Under the pieces are notes generated by a model. That model had not been told where the DNA came from. It searched no databases and worked only from the letters and a program-made list of their open reading frames with translations. A stretch of 64,000 bases of DNA from positions 9,227,001 to 9,291,000 of the forward strand of contig OX621249.1 of the NCBI GenBank assembly GCA_951640165.1, in the 5' to 3' direction. This document shows positions 63,755-64,000 of this stretch, piece by piece (positions within the stretch are counted from its first letter, which is position 1; each line of letters opens with the position of its first letter). The position numbers were made by a program, and so were the translations under genes. The stretch comes from Pseudoips prasinana. Its lineage: Eukaryota; Arthropoda; Insecta; Lepidoptera; Nolidae.

Positions 63755-64000
63755 TTCTGAAAAAAGATCCCTTACATACGGTTTTTAACAAAGTTTATTC
63801 GAAGTTTTTCTTAATATGTGTCATACAGGTTTGGGAATAAATTACCATGCCACATAACTATCGAAATGTACGCGCATAAATAATTGTGAATTTTACTCTA
63901 TGACATAAAATTTATCTAAATAAGGCCCTCCGTTTCCTTTTCAACGTATTGTAAGCTATATATTAGTGACTATTGACCAAACTTATAGACCCAAAAAGTA
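63755..64000. other. Unassigned window end
   Basis: No supported feature. Confidence 0.3.

Overview
The window looks like non-coding, transposon-dense nuclear DNA from a moth or butterfly. The evidence is AT-rich single-copy DNA with no prokaryotic gene organisation, several tRNA-derived SINE families, RTE, R1-like and CR1/Jockey-like LINE 3' ends, Tc1 transposons, Helitron-like ends finishing in CACAGCTAGT, and a Gypsy element of the CsRn1 type. The lepidopteran placement rests on recognising repeat types and was not tested by database search. I found no convincing host gene exon, no functional tRNA or rRNA gene and no CRISPR array. Family labels (SINE-A, LINE-X, MITE-A and so on) are mine.

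Layout. 0-10 kb: a palindromic MITE end, a 61-bp tandem repeat, RTE tails, SINEs, Helitron-like elements and a truncated LINE. 10.2-11.8 kb: a structurally complete Tc1 transposon (343-codon transposase, long inverted repeats, TA target duplication, TATA/Inr promoter). 11.8-20 kb: a SINE carrying a hAT-type MITE with an 8-bp duplication, fold-back elements, more SINEs and Helitron-like copies. 20.2-21.8 kb: a second Tc1 element, frameshifted. 22-27 kb: a cluster of truncated LINEs, two with clear target-site duplications. 28-35 kb: SINEs and LINE 3' ends.

35.8-41.2 kb: the most unusual structure, a nearly perfect inverted duplication with 2,273-bp arms around an 871-bp spacer. Each arm carries the same 283-codon C-terminal piece of an R1-like LINE. 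One outer end falls inside a 71-bp-stem hairpin, and the other interrupts a Helitron-like copy.

47.2-52.5 kb: an apparently complete Gypsy retrotransposon on the minus strand with 622-bp LTRs differing at 3 positions, a 5-bp duplication, a PBS resembling the tRNA-Trp 3' end, a polypurine tract, gag with a CHCC knuckle and pol with all catalytic motifs. It sits inside a SINE-A copy. 53-64 kb: SINEs, LINE ends, a LINE inserted in another SINE, a roughly 0.5-kb tandem duplication and several perfect or near-perfect hairpins.

How the parts relate. The autonomous-looking elements are the Gypsy element and the first Tc1. SINEs and truncated LINEs would depend on LINE machinery encoded elsewhere. 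Nesting gives a relative order of insertion: SINE-A is older than Gypsy at 47 kb, SINE-A is older than the LINE tail at 55.8 kb, SINE-E is older than the hAT MITE at 12 kb, and RTE is older than SINE-A at 2.7 kb. Many coordinates of degenerate repeats are approximate because they were read by eye.
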